Assembly: GCF_026107515.2 (NCBI RefSeq) | Contig: NZ_JAPCHW010000008.1 | Coordinates: 93,871 to 157,870 of the forward strand | Length of the DNA stretch: 64,000 nucleotides | Origin: Glutamicibacter sp. MNS18 | Lineage (GTDB): Bacteria > Actinomycetota > Actinomycetes > Actinomycetales > Micrococcaceae | Direction of reading: 5' to 3' | In this document: piece by piece, positions 44,645 through 53,524 of the stretch | How the letters are laid out: the number at the start of each line of letters is the position of its first letter | Numbering within the stretch: position 1 is the first letter of the stretch | Position numbers and translations under genes: made by a program | The notes under the pieces: generated by a model | What the model saw: only the letters and a program-made list of their open reading frames with translations | Told to the model about the DNA's origin: nothing | Databases searched by the model: none

Positions 44645-45673
44645 TTAGCGTCCCACCAGGATGCTGCCGCCCTGCAGGGCGCTGGCACGTGCCGCGTCGA
44701 GCACCTCGACGGTATGCACCGCCTGTTCGAGGGTCACCGGCAACGGTCCGTTCCCGGCGAGCGCCCGATGCAGGTTCCGGTAGAAGTCCGCGTGGTTTCC
44801 CGCCACCGGGGCGACCCGGCGTGATCCGCTGGGGGTGCGTAGCTCGCCCCAGTCGGCGGCATCGGGCACACCCCACACCTCGGGATTGGTCGCCGGCCGC
44901 AGCCCCGCCTTGACCTGGTCGCTCTGCACATCGGCCATGCGCGAGAGGTAGGAACCCCGCTGCCCGTAGACGGCCAGGGTCCGTTCCTCACGGCCGCACA
45001 GCTTGCTGCCCGAGACGCTGCTGTAGGTCCCGGACTCGTGGTGCAGCCCGAGGCTGAATCCCACATCCGTGCGCTGCTCGCCGGAGCCCAGCCAGTCCAG
45101 GTGGGCGTCGACCCGCACCACGGGCCCCAACGCCTGGATCGCCTGGTCCACCACATGCGCCCCGAGGTCGCGCAGCAACCCGTCGTTCGGGTCCAGCTCC
45201 ACCGAGCGGACCGAATTCTGGTCCAGCACGATATTCGCGCGCCACAGCTGGCCCAGCTCCCCGGAATCGATGACCTGGCGCAGGGTCAGGAAGTCGCTGT
45301 CCCACCGCCGGTTCTGGTAGACGGTCAGCACCTTGCCGGCCCGCTCGGCCGCCGCGACCAGTTCGCGGGCGGTATCCGCATCCGGGGCGAAGGGCTTGTC
45401 GGCCACCACATGCACCCCACGTTCCAGGGCGCGGAGCACCAGCGAACGGCGCGTGGCCGGCGGGGTGGTGATGACCACCAGGTCAACCCCGGCGTCGATC
45501 AGTTCGTCCATGGTGTCGAAGGCCGGCACCCCCGGTGCCTCGCGGGCCAGCAGTTCACGGCGTGCCGCCGATCGGGTGACCACCCCGACCACCTGCCACT
45601 GCTCGGCAGCCTGGATGAAGGGCAGGTGGAAGCGGCTTCCGCCGGCTCCGTAACCAACCAATCCAATACGCAT
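44645..45673 (-). CDS. Gfo/Idh/MocA oxidoreductase
   Basis: This 342-residue enzyme has RIGLVGYGAGGSRFHLPFIQ, the lysine motif ADKPFAPD and the Asp/His segment GLLRDLGAHVVDQAI. The FHLPFI and KPFA words place it with YdgJ/scyllo-inositol dehydrogenase (IolW-like) relatives rather than IolG; that is inference. It follows an MFS gene whose promoter has a GntR-type site, so import and oxidation of an inositol isomer such as scyllo-inositol is a reasonable guess. Confidence 0.87.
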   Translation of the reverse strand: MRIGLVGYGAGGSRFHLPFIQAAEQWQVVGVVTRSAARRELLAREAPGVPAFDTMDELIDAGVDLVVITTPPATRRSLVLRALERGVHVVADKPFAPDADTARELVAAAERAGKVLTVYQNRRWDSDFLTLRQVIDSGELGQLWRANIVLDQNSVRSVELDPNDGLLRDLGAHVVDQAIQALGPVVRVDAHLDWLGSGEQRTDVGFSLGLHHESGTYSSVSGSKLCGREERTLAVYGQRGSYLSRMADVQSDQVKAGLRPATNPEVWGVPDAADWGELRTPSGSRRVAPVAGNHADFYRNLHRALAGNGPLPVTLEQAVHTVEVLDAARASALQGGSILVGR

Positions 45674-45705
45674 TCGGTTCCTCCTTCTCTGCGCGCACGG
45701 CGCGG

Positions 45706-46932
45706 TTAGTCTCGTACCGTCGCCGGGTCCAGCAATCTGCGGTGCAGCAATCCGGCCCCCACGGCCCCCAGTGCGATCAGCATCCCGAACCAGAACACCG
45801 CGGTGACCTCGTCCGACAGCGCGCCGACCCACCCCAGTCCGAGAGCGCCGGCGGCCGTCAGGGCATAACCCAGGACCCAGAAGGCGGAACTGGCACTGCC
45901 GCGGGTGGCCGGCGGGATCCGGCGCAGGACAATGGCCAGTCCGACCGGGAAGAGGGCACCGTGGCTGAAACCGGCCAGCACCAACCCGCCCAGGTAGAGG
46001 CCCGGAGCCACGGAGGTGTCGAACTGCGGTGCCACACCGATCAGCACCGCCCCGACCGCCAACCCGGCGAAGCCCGTACCGACGTGGCGTGCCACGAACC
46101 GTCCACCGGCTTTCTGGCCGATCGTGGTCGCAGCGAAGATCAGGGACCCGACCAGGCCGAGCACCCGCAGGTCGGTGATCCCGAAGGCCCGGACCACCAG
46201 GATTGAGGTGATCGCCGTGCACCCTCCCATGACCGCAAAGCCCAGGGTCATCAGCCCGCCGACGGCGAAGTCGCGTCGGGCGGACCTGTCAATGGCCGGC
46301 AGGCTCAGGGCGAATCCGCGACGGCGCGGGTTCACCGATTCGGGGACCGCCGCCAACAGCACGATGCACACGGCCGAAAGGCCGGCATGGGTCGCGAAGG
46401 AGACCATCGGGAACCCGGGTACCAGGTAGGTGAGAAAGGCCGCGAAAACCGGGCCGCTGCCCAAACCCGCCATATTGGCGATACTGGATACCCCGGCCCC
46501 GCGGGAGGTACTGCGCAGCAGGTCGGTCAGGTAGGCGGTCGCGGTACCGGTGACCAATCCGGCGCAGATCCCGGACAGGATCCGGGCGGCAAAAAGCGTG
46601 GGGGTTTCGGTGGCGGTGGCATACAGCAGGCCACTGGACAACGAGGCGGCCAAGCCCAGCCAGAGCACGGGTCTGCGGCCAATCGCATCGGACAGCGCAC
46701 CGAAGACGCAGAGCACCAGCAGGACGGTCACCGCGTAAATGGCGAAGAGCTGGGTGGCTGCGGCGGTGCTCATCGCGTAGCTGTCCTGCAACATCGGATA
46801 CAGGGCGGTGGGCATGGTCGTTCCGGCCATGGCCACGGCATAGGCCAATACCACGATGCCCACATGCCGGAGCGGGGCCCGGTCGGCCCGATCCGCCCGC
46901 TGGACAGCGGCCGGTGTGCTGCGAGGGGTCAC
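45706..46932 (-). CDS. MFS transporter
   Basis: This 408-residue protein has about 12 hydrophobic segments and the MFS motif GALSDAIGRRPVLWLG between helices 2 and 3. It is not a sugar porter by signature and looks more like a DHA1-type permease. It starts at a GTG preceded by GGGAG. The pairing with a dehydrogenase and the operator at 46982 suggest uptake of a cyclitol or sugar acid. Export is the alternative. Confidence 0.88.
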   Translation of the reverse strand: MTPRSTPAAVQRADRADRAPLRHVGIVVLAYAVAMAGTTMPTALYPMLQDSYAMSTAAATQLFAIYAVTVLLVLCVFGALSDAIGRRPVLWLGLAASLSSGLLYATATETPTLFAARILSGICAGLVTGTATAYLTDLLRSTSRGAGVSSIANMAGLGSGPVFAAFLTYLVPGFPMVSFATHAGLSAVCIVLLAAVPESVNPRRRGFALSLPAIDRSARRDFAVGGLMTLGFAVMGGCTAITSILVVRAFGITDLRVLGLVGSLIFAATTIGQKAGGRFVARHVGTGFAGLAVGAVLIGVAPQFDTSVAPGLYLGGLVLAGFSHGALFPVGLAIVLRRIPPATRGSASSAFWVLGYALTAAGALGLGWVGALSDEVTAVFWFGMLIALGAVGAGLLHRRLLDPATVRD

Positions 46933-46981
46933 GGGTCTCCCGGGGCTGGATCTGGATGGTATATCGAGCCTAGGAAAGTCT

Positions 46982-46997
46982 TATTGTCCTGTCAATA
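46982..46997. promoter_or_regulatory. GntR-type operator TATTGTCCTGTCAATA
   Basis: This matches the gntR and iolC sites in the core TTGWCCTGTCAA. It lies 50 bp ahead of the MFS-dehydrogenase operon, in the gap to the ROK kinase stop. Confidence 0.65.
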
Positions 46998-47024
46998 GCA
47001 TTTGGATTCCCGTTCATGGGATGG

Positions 47025-47996
47025 TCACTGCCCACCGGTGTTCCGGCGCGCCAGATCCGCGGCACCGATCAGCCCGGCCGCCGCGCCCAACTGCGCCCGC
47101 TGCACCGCGGCGAAGGGCCGGTATCCGCGACCGGAGAGTGTGCGCCGATAGCTTTCCTCCGCGGTGGCAACCAGCGCCTCGGAAGCCGACCCCAGTCCGC
47201 CGCCGATCACCACGGTACCGGGATCAAGCACCGACACCAGGTTCGAGATGCCCAGCCCCAGCCACTGGCCCATATCGGTGATCAGGTCCTGGCAGGCCGG
47301 ATCCCCGGCGGCGGCCAGCTCGGTCACCAGTGCCCCGGTCACCCGCTGCGGGTCATCGCCCACGGCCTGGCGCAAACGGTGGGCCACCGGGGAATTGCTG
47401 CGCACCAGTTCGGCGCCTTCCCGGCCCAGGGCATTGCCCGAGGCGTATTGTTCCCAGCATCCCCGGTTTCCGCAGGCGCAGCGGTGCCCTCCGGGAACGA
47501 TGCATTGATGGCCGAATTCGCCGGCGATCCCGGACTTTCCGCGGTAGATCTGCCCACCGAGGATGACCGCACCGCCGATCCCGGTACCCAGGGTCAGGCA
47601 GACCATATCGCTTTCGCCACGCCCCGAACCGAACCGGTACTCGGCCCAACCGGCGGCATCCGCGTCGTTGACCAGGGTCACCGGCCGGCCGATCTGCGCG
47701 GCCAGCCGGTCACGCACCGGTTCATTGCGCCAGGACAGGTGCGGGCTGAAGAGCACGGTGCATCCGTCCCGGTCCATCCACCCGGCGGCGCCCACCCCGA
47801 CCGGTCGCCGGGGATCACCCTCCGAGAGCTGGGCCACCATCTGGGCGATGGCCCGTTCGGTGGCAACCGGGTCCTGGCGGGGGGTGGGACGGTAGACCCG
47901 GTCCGAGATCCGGCCTTCGGCGTCCACCAGCGCGGCCATGATCTTGGTTCCGCCGATGTCCACGCCTATTGAATGTTCTGCTGATTGCACAATCAT
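47025..47996 (-). CDS. ROK-family sugar kinase (glucokinase-like)
   Basis: This 323-residue protein has the ATP-binding GVDIGGTKIMAALVD, the catalytic VNDADAAGWAEYRFG, LGTGIGGAVI, GEFGHQC and the zinc cluster CACGNRGCWEQYASG. The family phosphorylates glucose, mannose, fructose or N-acetyl sugars. No DNA-binding domain is present, so it is a kinase and not a NagC-type repressor. It is divergent from the dehydrogenase at 48200 and could phosphorylate glucose released by the alpha-galactosidase or keto-sugar pathways. Confidence 0.9.
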   Translation of the reverse strand: MIVQSAEHSIGVDIGGTKIMAALVDAEGRISDRVYRPTPRQDPVATERAIAQMVAQLSEGDPRRPVGVGAAGWMDRDGCTVLFSPHLSWRNEPVRDRLAAQIGRPVTLVNDADAAGWAEYRFGSGRGESDMVCLTLGTGIGGAVILGGQIYRGKSGIAGEFGHQCIVPGGHRCACGNRGCWEQYASGNALGREGAELVRSNSPVAHRLRQAVGDDPQRVTGALVTELAAAGDPACQDLITDMGQWLGLGISNLVSVLDPGTVVIGGGLGSASEALVATAEESYRRTLSGRGYRPFAAVQRAQLGAAAGLIGAADLARRNTGGQ

Positions 47997-48199
47997 CCAT
48001 CATAGGCTCCGGCGCGGCCAGGGACCGTATTCACCACCGGAGTATTGCGTTCCACGCTGCTTGCCCTTTCCCCTGGCCCCGGGAATCCACGGCATCGGGA
48101 GGTCGGGCGCATCAAGTACGGCACACCCCTATCGGCGAGCGCGGATCGGTACTAGTGTTTTGCCCAGCTCTTCCGTTTGCGACCAGGACCGGAGTTCCC

Positions 48200-49234
48200 T
48201 TGACTGCACAGCTGGCCTTGCCGCACCCCACCCTGCCCGACCCGCGCACCGCTCCGGCGCTGGGCTGGGGAATCCTCGGCCCGGGATGGATCGCCGCGCA
48301 GTTCGGCCTCAGCCTGGCCGCGATGACCTCCAGCCGGGTTGCCGCGGTAGGGTCGCGGAGCCTGGAACGCTCCGGGTCCTTCGCCCGGCAGTACGGCGAT
48401 GCAGGATCCCGTGCCTACGGCTCCTATGCCGCGGTGCTGGCCGACCCGGCAGTGGATGTGGCCTATGTGGCGGTACCGCATAGCGGCCACCGCGATCTGG
48501 CCCTGCAGGCGATCACCGCCGGCAAGCACGTGGTGGTCGAAAAGCCGTTGGCCCTGGATGCCGTGCAGGCGCAGGAGATCGCTGCGGCGGCCCGGGCTGC
48601 CGGGGTCTTCGCCATGGAGGCCATGTGGACCCGGATGCTGCCGGTGGGCAATGTGCTGCGCCAGGTGCTCGAACACGACCTGCTGGGCCAGGTGCTGTCC
48701 ATCCACGCGGACTTCGGCTCCGCGATGGAGGTGGATCACGGCTCACGGCTCTACGATCCGGCGCTCGGCGGCGGGGCGCTGCTGGATCTGGGGGTCTACC
48801 CGGTGGCGGTGGCCGCCCTGGTGTCCCCCGCCGACCGGGTGCTGCATGCCTCCGGGCGGCTGACCGGGACCGGGGTGGATGCGACGTTCACCGCGGTGAT
48901 CGCCAATGCGGACGGCTCGACTGCCAGCATCTTCTCCAGCATCGAGGCCGCTTCCCCGCAGCGCGCCTGGATCGCCGGCACCCGGGGCACCCTTGAACTC
49001 GGCCATCCCCTCTATGCCCCCTCCCGCCTGGTGCTGCGGACCCCGGAGGGAGCGGTGGCCGACACCATGGACTTCACCGAGGACTCCCCGGCCACCGGGC
49101 TGGGCTGGGAAGCGGCCCATGTCGCCAGGTGCCTGGAGCGGGGGCTGACCGAGTCGCCGCTGATGCCGCTGGACGAGTCGGTGGCCATCGCCCGGACCAT
49201 GGACGACATCGCCGCACGGCTGCGCGACCGGTAG
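48200..49234 (+). CDS. Gfo/Idh/MocA oxidoreductase, dihydrodiol dehydrogenase-like
   Basis: This 344-residue protein has WGILGPGWIAAQFG, VEKPLALD, AMWTRMLPV and GGGALLDLGVYPVAVAAL. In the last motif Tyr replaces the usual His, which is normal for the dihydrodiol-dehydrogenase-like branch. I chose the TTG at 48200 because GGAG stands 5 bp upstream; longer in-frame starts lack family similarity. It converges on galE. The substrate is probably a sugar; a regulator was not identified. Confidence 0.85.
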   Translation: MTAQLALPHPTLPDPRTAPALGWGILGPGWIAAQFGLSLAAMTSSRVAAVGSRSLERSGSFARQYGDAGSRAYGSYAAVLADPAVDVAYVAVPHSGHRDLALQAITAGKHVVVEKPLALDAVQAQEIAAAARAAGVFAMEAMWTRMLPVGNVLRQVLEHDLLGQVLSIHADFGSAMEVDHGSRLYDPALGGGALLDLGVYPVAVAALVSPADRVLHASGRLTGTGVDATFTAVIANADGSTASIFSSIEAASPQRAWIAGTRGTLELGHPLYAPSRLVLRTPEGAVADTMDFTEDSPATGLGWEAAHVARCLERGLTESPLMPLDESVAIARTMDDIAARLRDR

Positions 49235-49257
49235 CCTGCGCCGCCCCCGGTGGCCAG

Positions 49258-50220
49258 TCAGGCCCTGGACAGCGACGCTCGGTAGGCGCTGGCGACCATA
49301 TCGTCCAGGCTATGGCGCATGGACCAGCCCAGGTCGCGGGCGGCCAGTGTGCCGTCGGCGACGATCCGGGACGGGTCACCGGGGCGGCGCGGTTCCTCCA
49401 CCGGGATGAACGGTATCCCCGTGACCCGTGCGACCGCCGCCATGATCTCGCGTACCGATACCCCGTCCCCCGAACCGAGGTTGTACACCGGCTCCAGTCC
49501 GGCATCCGCGGCCAGCGTGCGGGCCGCGGCCACATGCGCCAGCGCGAGATCCACAACGTGCACGTAGTCCCGGACACACGTTCCGTCGATCGTGTCGTAG
49601 TCGGTGCCGAAGATCCTCGGTGTGTTCCCCGCGCCCAGCGCGGCGAACACCAGCGGGAACAGGTTATGCGGGCTCGCATCGTACAGCGCGTCATGTCCGG
49701 ATCCGACCACGTTGAAGTAGCGCAGGGAGGTGTGCCGCAGTCCCGCGGCGACCGCCTGGTCGCGGATCAGCCATTCGGCCACGAGCTTGCTCTGCCCGTA
49801 CGGGGATTGTGCGGCGGTGGCCGTGGTCTCGGTAACCAGGTCCTCGTGCGGTGTTCCGTAGACTGCCGCCGAGGAGGAGAAGACGATATTCCCCACCGCG
49901 GCCGCCTCCATCGCCTCGAGCAGTCGCGCGGTACCGGTGACGTTCTGCTCGAAGGCATGCAACGGATACTTCACCGACTCGCCCGCATACTTGTAGCCAG
50001 CCAGGTGGATGACCCCCTGGACACCGTGGTCGCGCATGATCCGGGTGAGCGGTTCGCGCTCCAGCACGCTGACCTGGTAGAAGGGAACCTGTGGGGCAAC
50101 GAAGCCGCGTATGCCGCTGCTCAGCGAATCCACTACCACCGGCGAGAGGCCGGCCTGTTGCAGGGCCAGTACCACGTGGGATCCGATATATCCGGCACCG
50201 CCGGTCACCAGCCAACTCAT
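49258..50220 (-). CDS. galE: UDP-glucose 4-epimerase
   Basis: This 320-residue extended SDR has the NAD motif VTGGAGYIGSH, the catalytic Tyr-x3-Lys in SPYGQSKLVAEW, and TCVRDYVHVVDLA. It interconverts UDP-galactose and UDP-glucose in the Leloir pathway. Its start overlaps the galK stop by 4 bp; it is the last gene of deoR-galT-galK-galE. Confidence 0.95.
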   Translation of the reverse strand: MSWLVTGGAGYIGSHVVLALQQAGLSPVVVDSLSSGIRGFVAPQVPFYQVSVLEREPLTRIMRDHGVQGVIHLAGYKYAGESVKYPLHAFEQNVTGTARLLEAMEAAAVGNIVFSSSAAVYGTPHEDLVTETTATAAQSPYGQSKLVAEWLIRDQAVAAGLRHTSLRYFNVVGSGHDALYDASPHNLFPLVFAALGAGNTPRIFGTDYDTIDGTCVRDYVHVVDLALAHVAAARTLAADAGLEPVYNLGSGDGVSVREIMAAVARVTGIPFIPVEEPRRPGDPSRIVADGTLAARDLGWSMRHSLDDMVASAYRASLSRA

Positions 50221-51422
50221 GCCCGGCCCGCTCCTTCGGCTGCATTCACGGTGAATATCGACGGCTCGGCGTATCCGGCCTGCGCGAAGGCCCGGCGAAT
50301 CGACGCGCTGGCCGCGGGGATCCTCTCCACCGCGATCAAGGCAATGGCGCTGCCGCCGAAGCCGCCGCCGGTCATCCGCGCTCCGATCGCCCCGGCTGCC
50401 AGCGAGGCCTGTACCGCGAGGTCCAGTTCGGGGCAGGAAATCTCGTAGTCGTCCCGCATCGAAACGTGCGAGGCCCGCAACAGCCTTCCCACCTCCCGGA
50501 GATCGGAGGCTTCCAGGGCCTTCACGGTGTCCAGCACCCGCTGGTTTTCGGTCACGATATGCCGGGCCCGGCGGCGCAGCTCCGGCTCCAGCCGGTCAAG
50601 CAGGGCCACCTCGGTGATCTCCCGCAGTGATTCGACCCCCAGTGCGACGGCCGCCTGTTCGCAGCTGGCCCGGCGGGCGGCATACCCGCCGTCGACATGC
50701 GAATGCTCCACCCGGGTATCGATGACCAGCACCGCGGTGTCCTGGGCGGCCAAGGGCAGCGGCACGGTGTGCGATGCCAGCGAACGGCAGTCCAGGAACA
50801 GCGCATGCTCCGCGCGGGACATCAGCGATGCACTTTGGTCCATGATGCCGGTCGGCGCGCCCACGAACCCGTTTTCCGCGCGCTGGGTCAGCCGTGCCAT
50901 CGCCGTTGCATCCAGCTCCAGCCCGAACAGGTCGTTGAGCGCGACAATGGTCCCGACCTCGATCGCGTGCGAGGACGACAGCCCGGATCCCACCGGTACG
51001 TCCGAGTCGACGAGCAGTTCGAAACCGCTCAGTTGCACCCCGGGTAGTTGTCCGAGCACATAGGCCACCGCCGCCGGGTAGGCGGCCCAGCCGGGCACGT
51101 TGCCCGGCGCCAGCGCATCCAGCTCGATGCCCGTCACCGGAAGCGGCCCGGTCGTCCCGCCGTAGGTGGAGGCGAATTCCAGCAGGCGAGGTGACGCCTC
51201 GTTCGCGGTGCGGCGCCGCACGGCCACCAGGGCGTTCTTGTCGATGGCGAAGGGCAGCACGAACCCGAGGTTGTAATCGGTATGCTCCCCCATCAGGTTC
51301 ACCCGGCCCGGGGCGCGCCAGATCCCCTCGGGCGCGCTGCCATAGGTGCGGATGAAGCCCTCGCGCAGGGCGGCACCGCGGGCCGTGGTCGAGGTGGTGT
51401 CGGTGGTGTCGGTGGTGTTCAC
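50217..51422 (-). CDS. galK: Galactokinase
   Basis: This 401-residue GHMP kinase has the galactokinase signature GRVNLMGEHTDYNLGFVLP, the phosphate loop PVGSGLSSSHAIEV, and the C-terminal RMTGGGFGGSAIAL. It phosphorylates galactose at C1. It overlaps galT (stop at 51419) by 4 bp. Confidence 0.96.
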   Translation of the reverse strand: MNTTDTTDTTSTTARGAALREGFIRTYGSAPEGIWRAPGRVNLMGEHTDYNLGFVLPFAIDKNALVAVRRRTANEASPRLLEFASTYGGTTGPLPVTGIELDALAPGNVPGWAAYPAAVAYVLGQLPGVQLSGFELLVDSDVPVGSGLSSSHAIEVGTIVALNDLFGLELDATAMARLTQRAENGFVGAPTGIMDQSASLMSRAEHALFLDCRSLASHTVPLPLAAQDTAVLVIDTRVEHSHVDGGYAARRASCEQAAVALGVESLREITEVALLDRLEPELRRRARHIVTENQRVLDTVKALEASDLREVGRLLRASHVSMRDDYEISCPELDLAVQASLAAGAIGARMTGGGFGGSAIALIAVERIPAASASIRRAFAQAGYAEPSIFTVNAAEGAGRA

Positions 51423-52552
51423 GATGCCACCCCACGCAGCCGTGCGGCCGTCTGTTCGGCGGGCACGTCATTGATGAAGGCCCCCATGGCCGATTCCGAT
51501 CCGGCGAGGAACTTCAGTTTGTCCGCGGCACGGCGCGGGCTGGTCAGCTGCAGGTGCAGGCGCGAGGCTTCACGGTCCCGGGCCGTCAACGGGGCCTGGT
51601 GCCAGGCGGAGATATACGGCGTGGGCGTGTCATAAAGTCCGTCGAACTTCCGGGTCAGGTCGCGGTAGAGCAGCGCCAATTCATCCTTTTCCGCGGAAGT
51701 CAACGCCGCCAGGTCCGGGACGTGGCGGTGCGGTACCAGGTGGGCTTCCAACGGCCAGCGGGCCGCATAGGGCACGAAGACCGAGAAGTGCTCACCTTCC
51801 ATGACCATGCGCGACCCATCGGCATGTTCGGCCTGCAGGATATCGCCCATCAGCGTCCGGCCGGTGGCCTGCAGGTATTCGGTGGCACGGGCGGCCATGC
51901 GTCCGGCCGTCGGAGTCACATAGGGGTAGGCGTAGATCTGACCGTGCGGATGGTGCAGGGTGACCCCGATGTCCTGTCCGCGGTTTTCGAAGGGGAAGAC
52001 CTGTTTGATCCCCGGCAACGCCGACAGCTCGGCCGTGCGTTGGGCCAACACCTCAACGACCGTGCGGGCGCGCTCATCATCCAGGGCGCTGAAGGAGCCG
52101 GTGTGATCGGAGGTGAACACGACAACCTCGCAGCGTCCAACGGCCGGATTGGGCCGGGCAGGCAGGTCGGCACCGATGCCGGGTTGCGGGATGTCGCCCA
52201 GGGCCGGCCCGAGTGAGGGGAAGCGGTTCTCGAAGACGACCACGTCGAATTCGGTGGCGGGGATCTCGCTGAGCCGGCCGTCGCCACTCGGGCACAGCGG
52301 GCATTCCTCCTTCGGCGGCAGATAGGTCCGCGACTGCCGGTGCGCCGCCACGGCCACCCACTCACCGGTCAACCGGTCGAAACGCAATCCGCCCGGTTCC
52401 CCGCGCGGGTCCAACGGCCGCACATCGGTGACGTGTTTGGGGACGGTGTGCCCGTGATCGGCGAAGAAAATCGCCTCGCGGCCGTCGGCCAGATGATGCA
52501 CCCGGTGCCGGTCGGCGGCGATCATGTCGTTGTTGAGTTGGCCTTGTAGCAT
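51419..52552 (-). CDS. galT: Galactose-1-phosphate uridylyltransferase
   Basis: This 377-residue HIT-superfamily enzyme has the zinc-type CPLC motif near the N-terminus, the catalytic histidine triad HHPHGQIYAYPYV and VPHRHVPDLAALTSAE. It exchanges UMP between UDP-glucose and galactose-1-phosphate. The ATG at 52552 overlaps the stop of the DeoR gene by one base (TAATG), indicating coupling. Confidence 0.95.
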   Translation of the reverse strand: MLQGQLNNDMIAADRHRVHHLADGREAIFFADHGHTVPKHVTDVRPLDPRGEPGGLRFDRLTGEWVAVAAHRQSRTYLPPKEECPLCPSGDGRLSEIPATEFDVVVFENRFPSLGPALGDIPQPGIGADLPARPNPAVGRCEVVVFTSDHTGSFSALDDERARTVVEVLAQRTAELSALPGIKQVFPFENRGQDIGVTLHHPHGQIYAYPYVTPTAGRMAARATEYLQATGRTLMGDILQAEHADGSRMVMEGEHFSVFVPYAARWPLEAHLVPHRHVPDLAALTSAEKDELALLYRDLTRKFDGLYDTPTPYISAWHQAPLTARDREASRLHLQLTSPRRAADKLKFLAGSESAMGAFINDVPAEQTAARLRGVAS

Positions 52553-53334
52553 TAAGGCTTCTCCAGTCGTAGGTCGTGGACGTGCCGGGCGATGAGTTCC
52601 GCATCGGAGTCGGCCAGTCCGGCATCGGTGATGAGCGTATCGATCGAGTCCAATGGCGCAATGCTGTACAGCCCGCGCATACCCCATTTGGACGAGTCGG
52701 CCAGCACCACCCGGCTGTCGCTGCGCTGCAGGAAAAGCTCATTGACCTCGACCTCCATCATGTTCGGAGTCGTTAATCCGTCACTCAGCGATAGCCCGTG
52801 CACCCCCATGAAGCAGCGGTCCACATGCAGCGAGCGGAGCGCCGCGGTGGCCAGCGGCCCGACCAGCGCATCCGACACGGTGCGCAGTCCCCCGGTGAGC
52901 AGCACCGTCTGGTCCCGTGCGGGGGCGTCCTGCAGGACATCGGCGATCCGCGGCGAATTGGTGACCACGGTGATCTCCGGAATCTGCCGCAGGGCCCGGG
53001 CCAGCGCGAAGGTCGTCGTTCCCGAGGTCAGCGACACGGACATGCCCGGTTCGACCAGCGTCGCCGCGGCGGCGGCGATCGCCGCCTTTTCCGGCAGCTG
53101 CAGCTCCGATTTGCTCCGGAATCCCGGCTCGTCCGCGGATGAGCCGGGCTGGAGCCGCGCACCACCGTGCACCTTGTGCAGCTCACCCTCCTTGACCAGG
53201 TGGTTCAGGTCGCGCCGCACGGTCATGTCCGAGACACCCAGTTCCTCGGCGAGCTCGGAGACCCGCACCGCACCCGCGGCCCTGACCTGCTCCACAATCT
53301 TCTGCCTGCGTACTGCCGGCAATCCATCGGCCAC
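52552..53334 (-). CDS. DeoR-family transcriptional regulator of galactose genes
   Basis: This 260-residue protein has an N-terminal DeoR helix-turn-helix (RRQKIVEQV, VSELAEELGVSDMTVRRDLN) and a C-terminal phosphosugar sensor domain (SLTSGTTTFALARAL, VVLADSSKWG). The GTG at 53334 follows AAGGAGG, better than upstream ATGs. As first gene of the gal operon, and divergent from the alpha-galactosidase operon, it likely represses both, with a galactose phosphate as signal. Confidence 0.92.
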   Translation of the reverse strand: MADGLPAVRRQKIVEQVRAAGAVRVSELAEELGVSDMTVRRDLNHLVKEGELHKVHGGARLQPGSSADEPGFRSKSELQLPEKAAIAAAAATLVEPGMSVSLTSGTTTFALARALRQIPEITVVTNSPRIADVLQDAPARDQTVLLTGGLRTVSDALVGPLATAALRSLHVDRCFMGVHGLSLSDGLTTPNMMEVEVNELFLQRSDSRVVLADSSKWGMRGLYSIAPLDSIDTLITDAGLADSDAELIARHVHDLRLEKP

Positions 53335-53406
53335 GGTCCGCCCCCTCCTTGTTCGCCTGTTGTCGCCCATCCTATGTGCGATTCGGTTCATTTGCCCACT
53401 TAAATA

Positions 53407-53454
53407 CAAACATATTATTGTTTGCTTCAACAGTCTTGATGTTCACTTATGTTC
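53407..53454. promoter_or_regulatory. Operator candidates in the gal divergent promoter
   Basis: CAAACATATTATTGTTTG (53407-53424) has perfect 6-bp arms. Two ATGTTC words at 53439 and 53449 are spaced exactly 10 bp, the type of direct repeat DeoR proteins often bind. The segment is AT-rich within GC-rich surroundings and lies between the deoR start and the alpha-galactosidase start. Confidence 0.6.
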
Positions 53455-53524
53455 GATCTACCATGATCTGAAACACATTATCGATTTGTCCGACTTCCAC
53501 GCCCCACCCTTCCAAGGAGTCCCA

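Noticed and set aside
47025-47996. ROK repressor
   Set aside because: The protein begins directly with the ATP-binding domain and has no helix-turn-helix, so it is a kinase.
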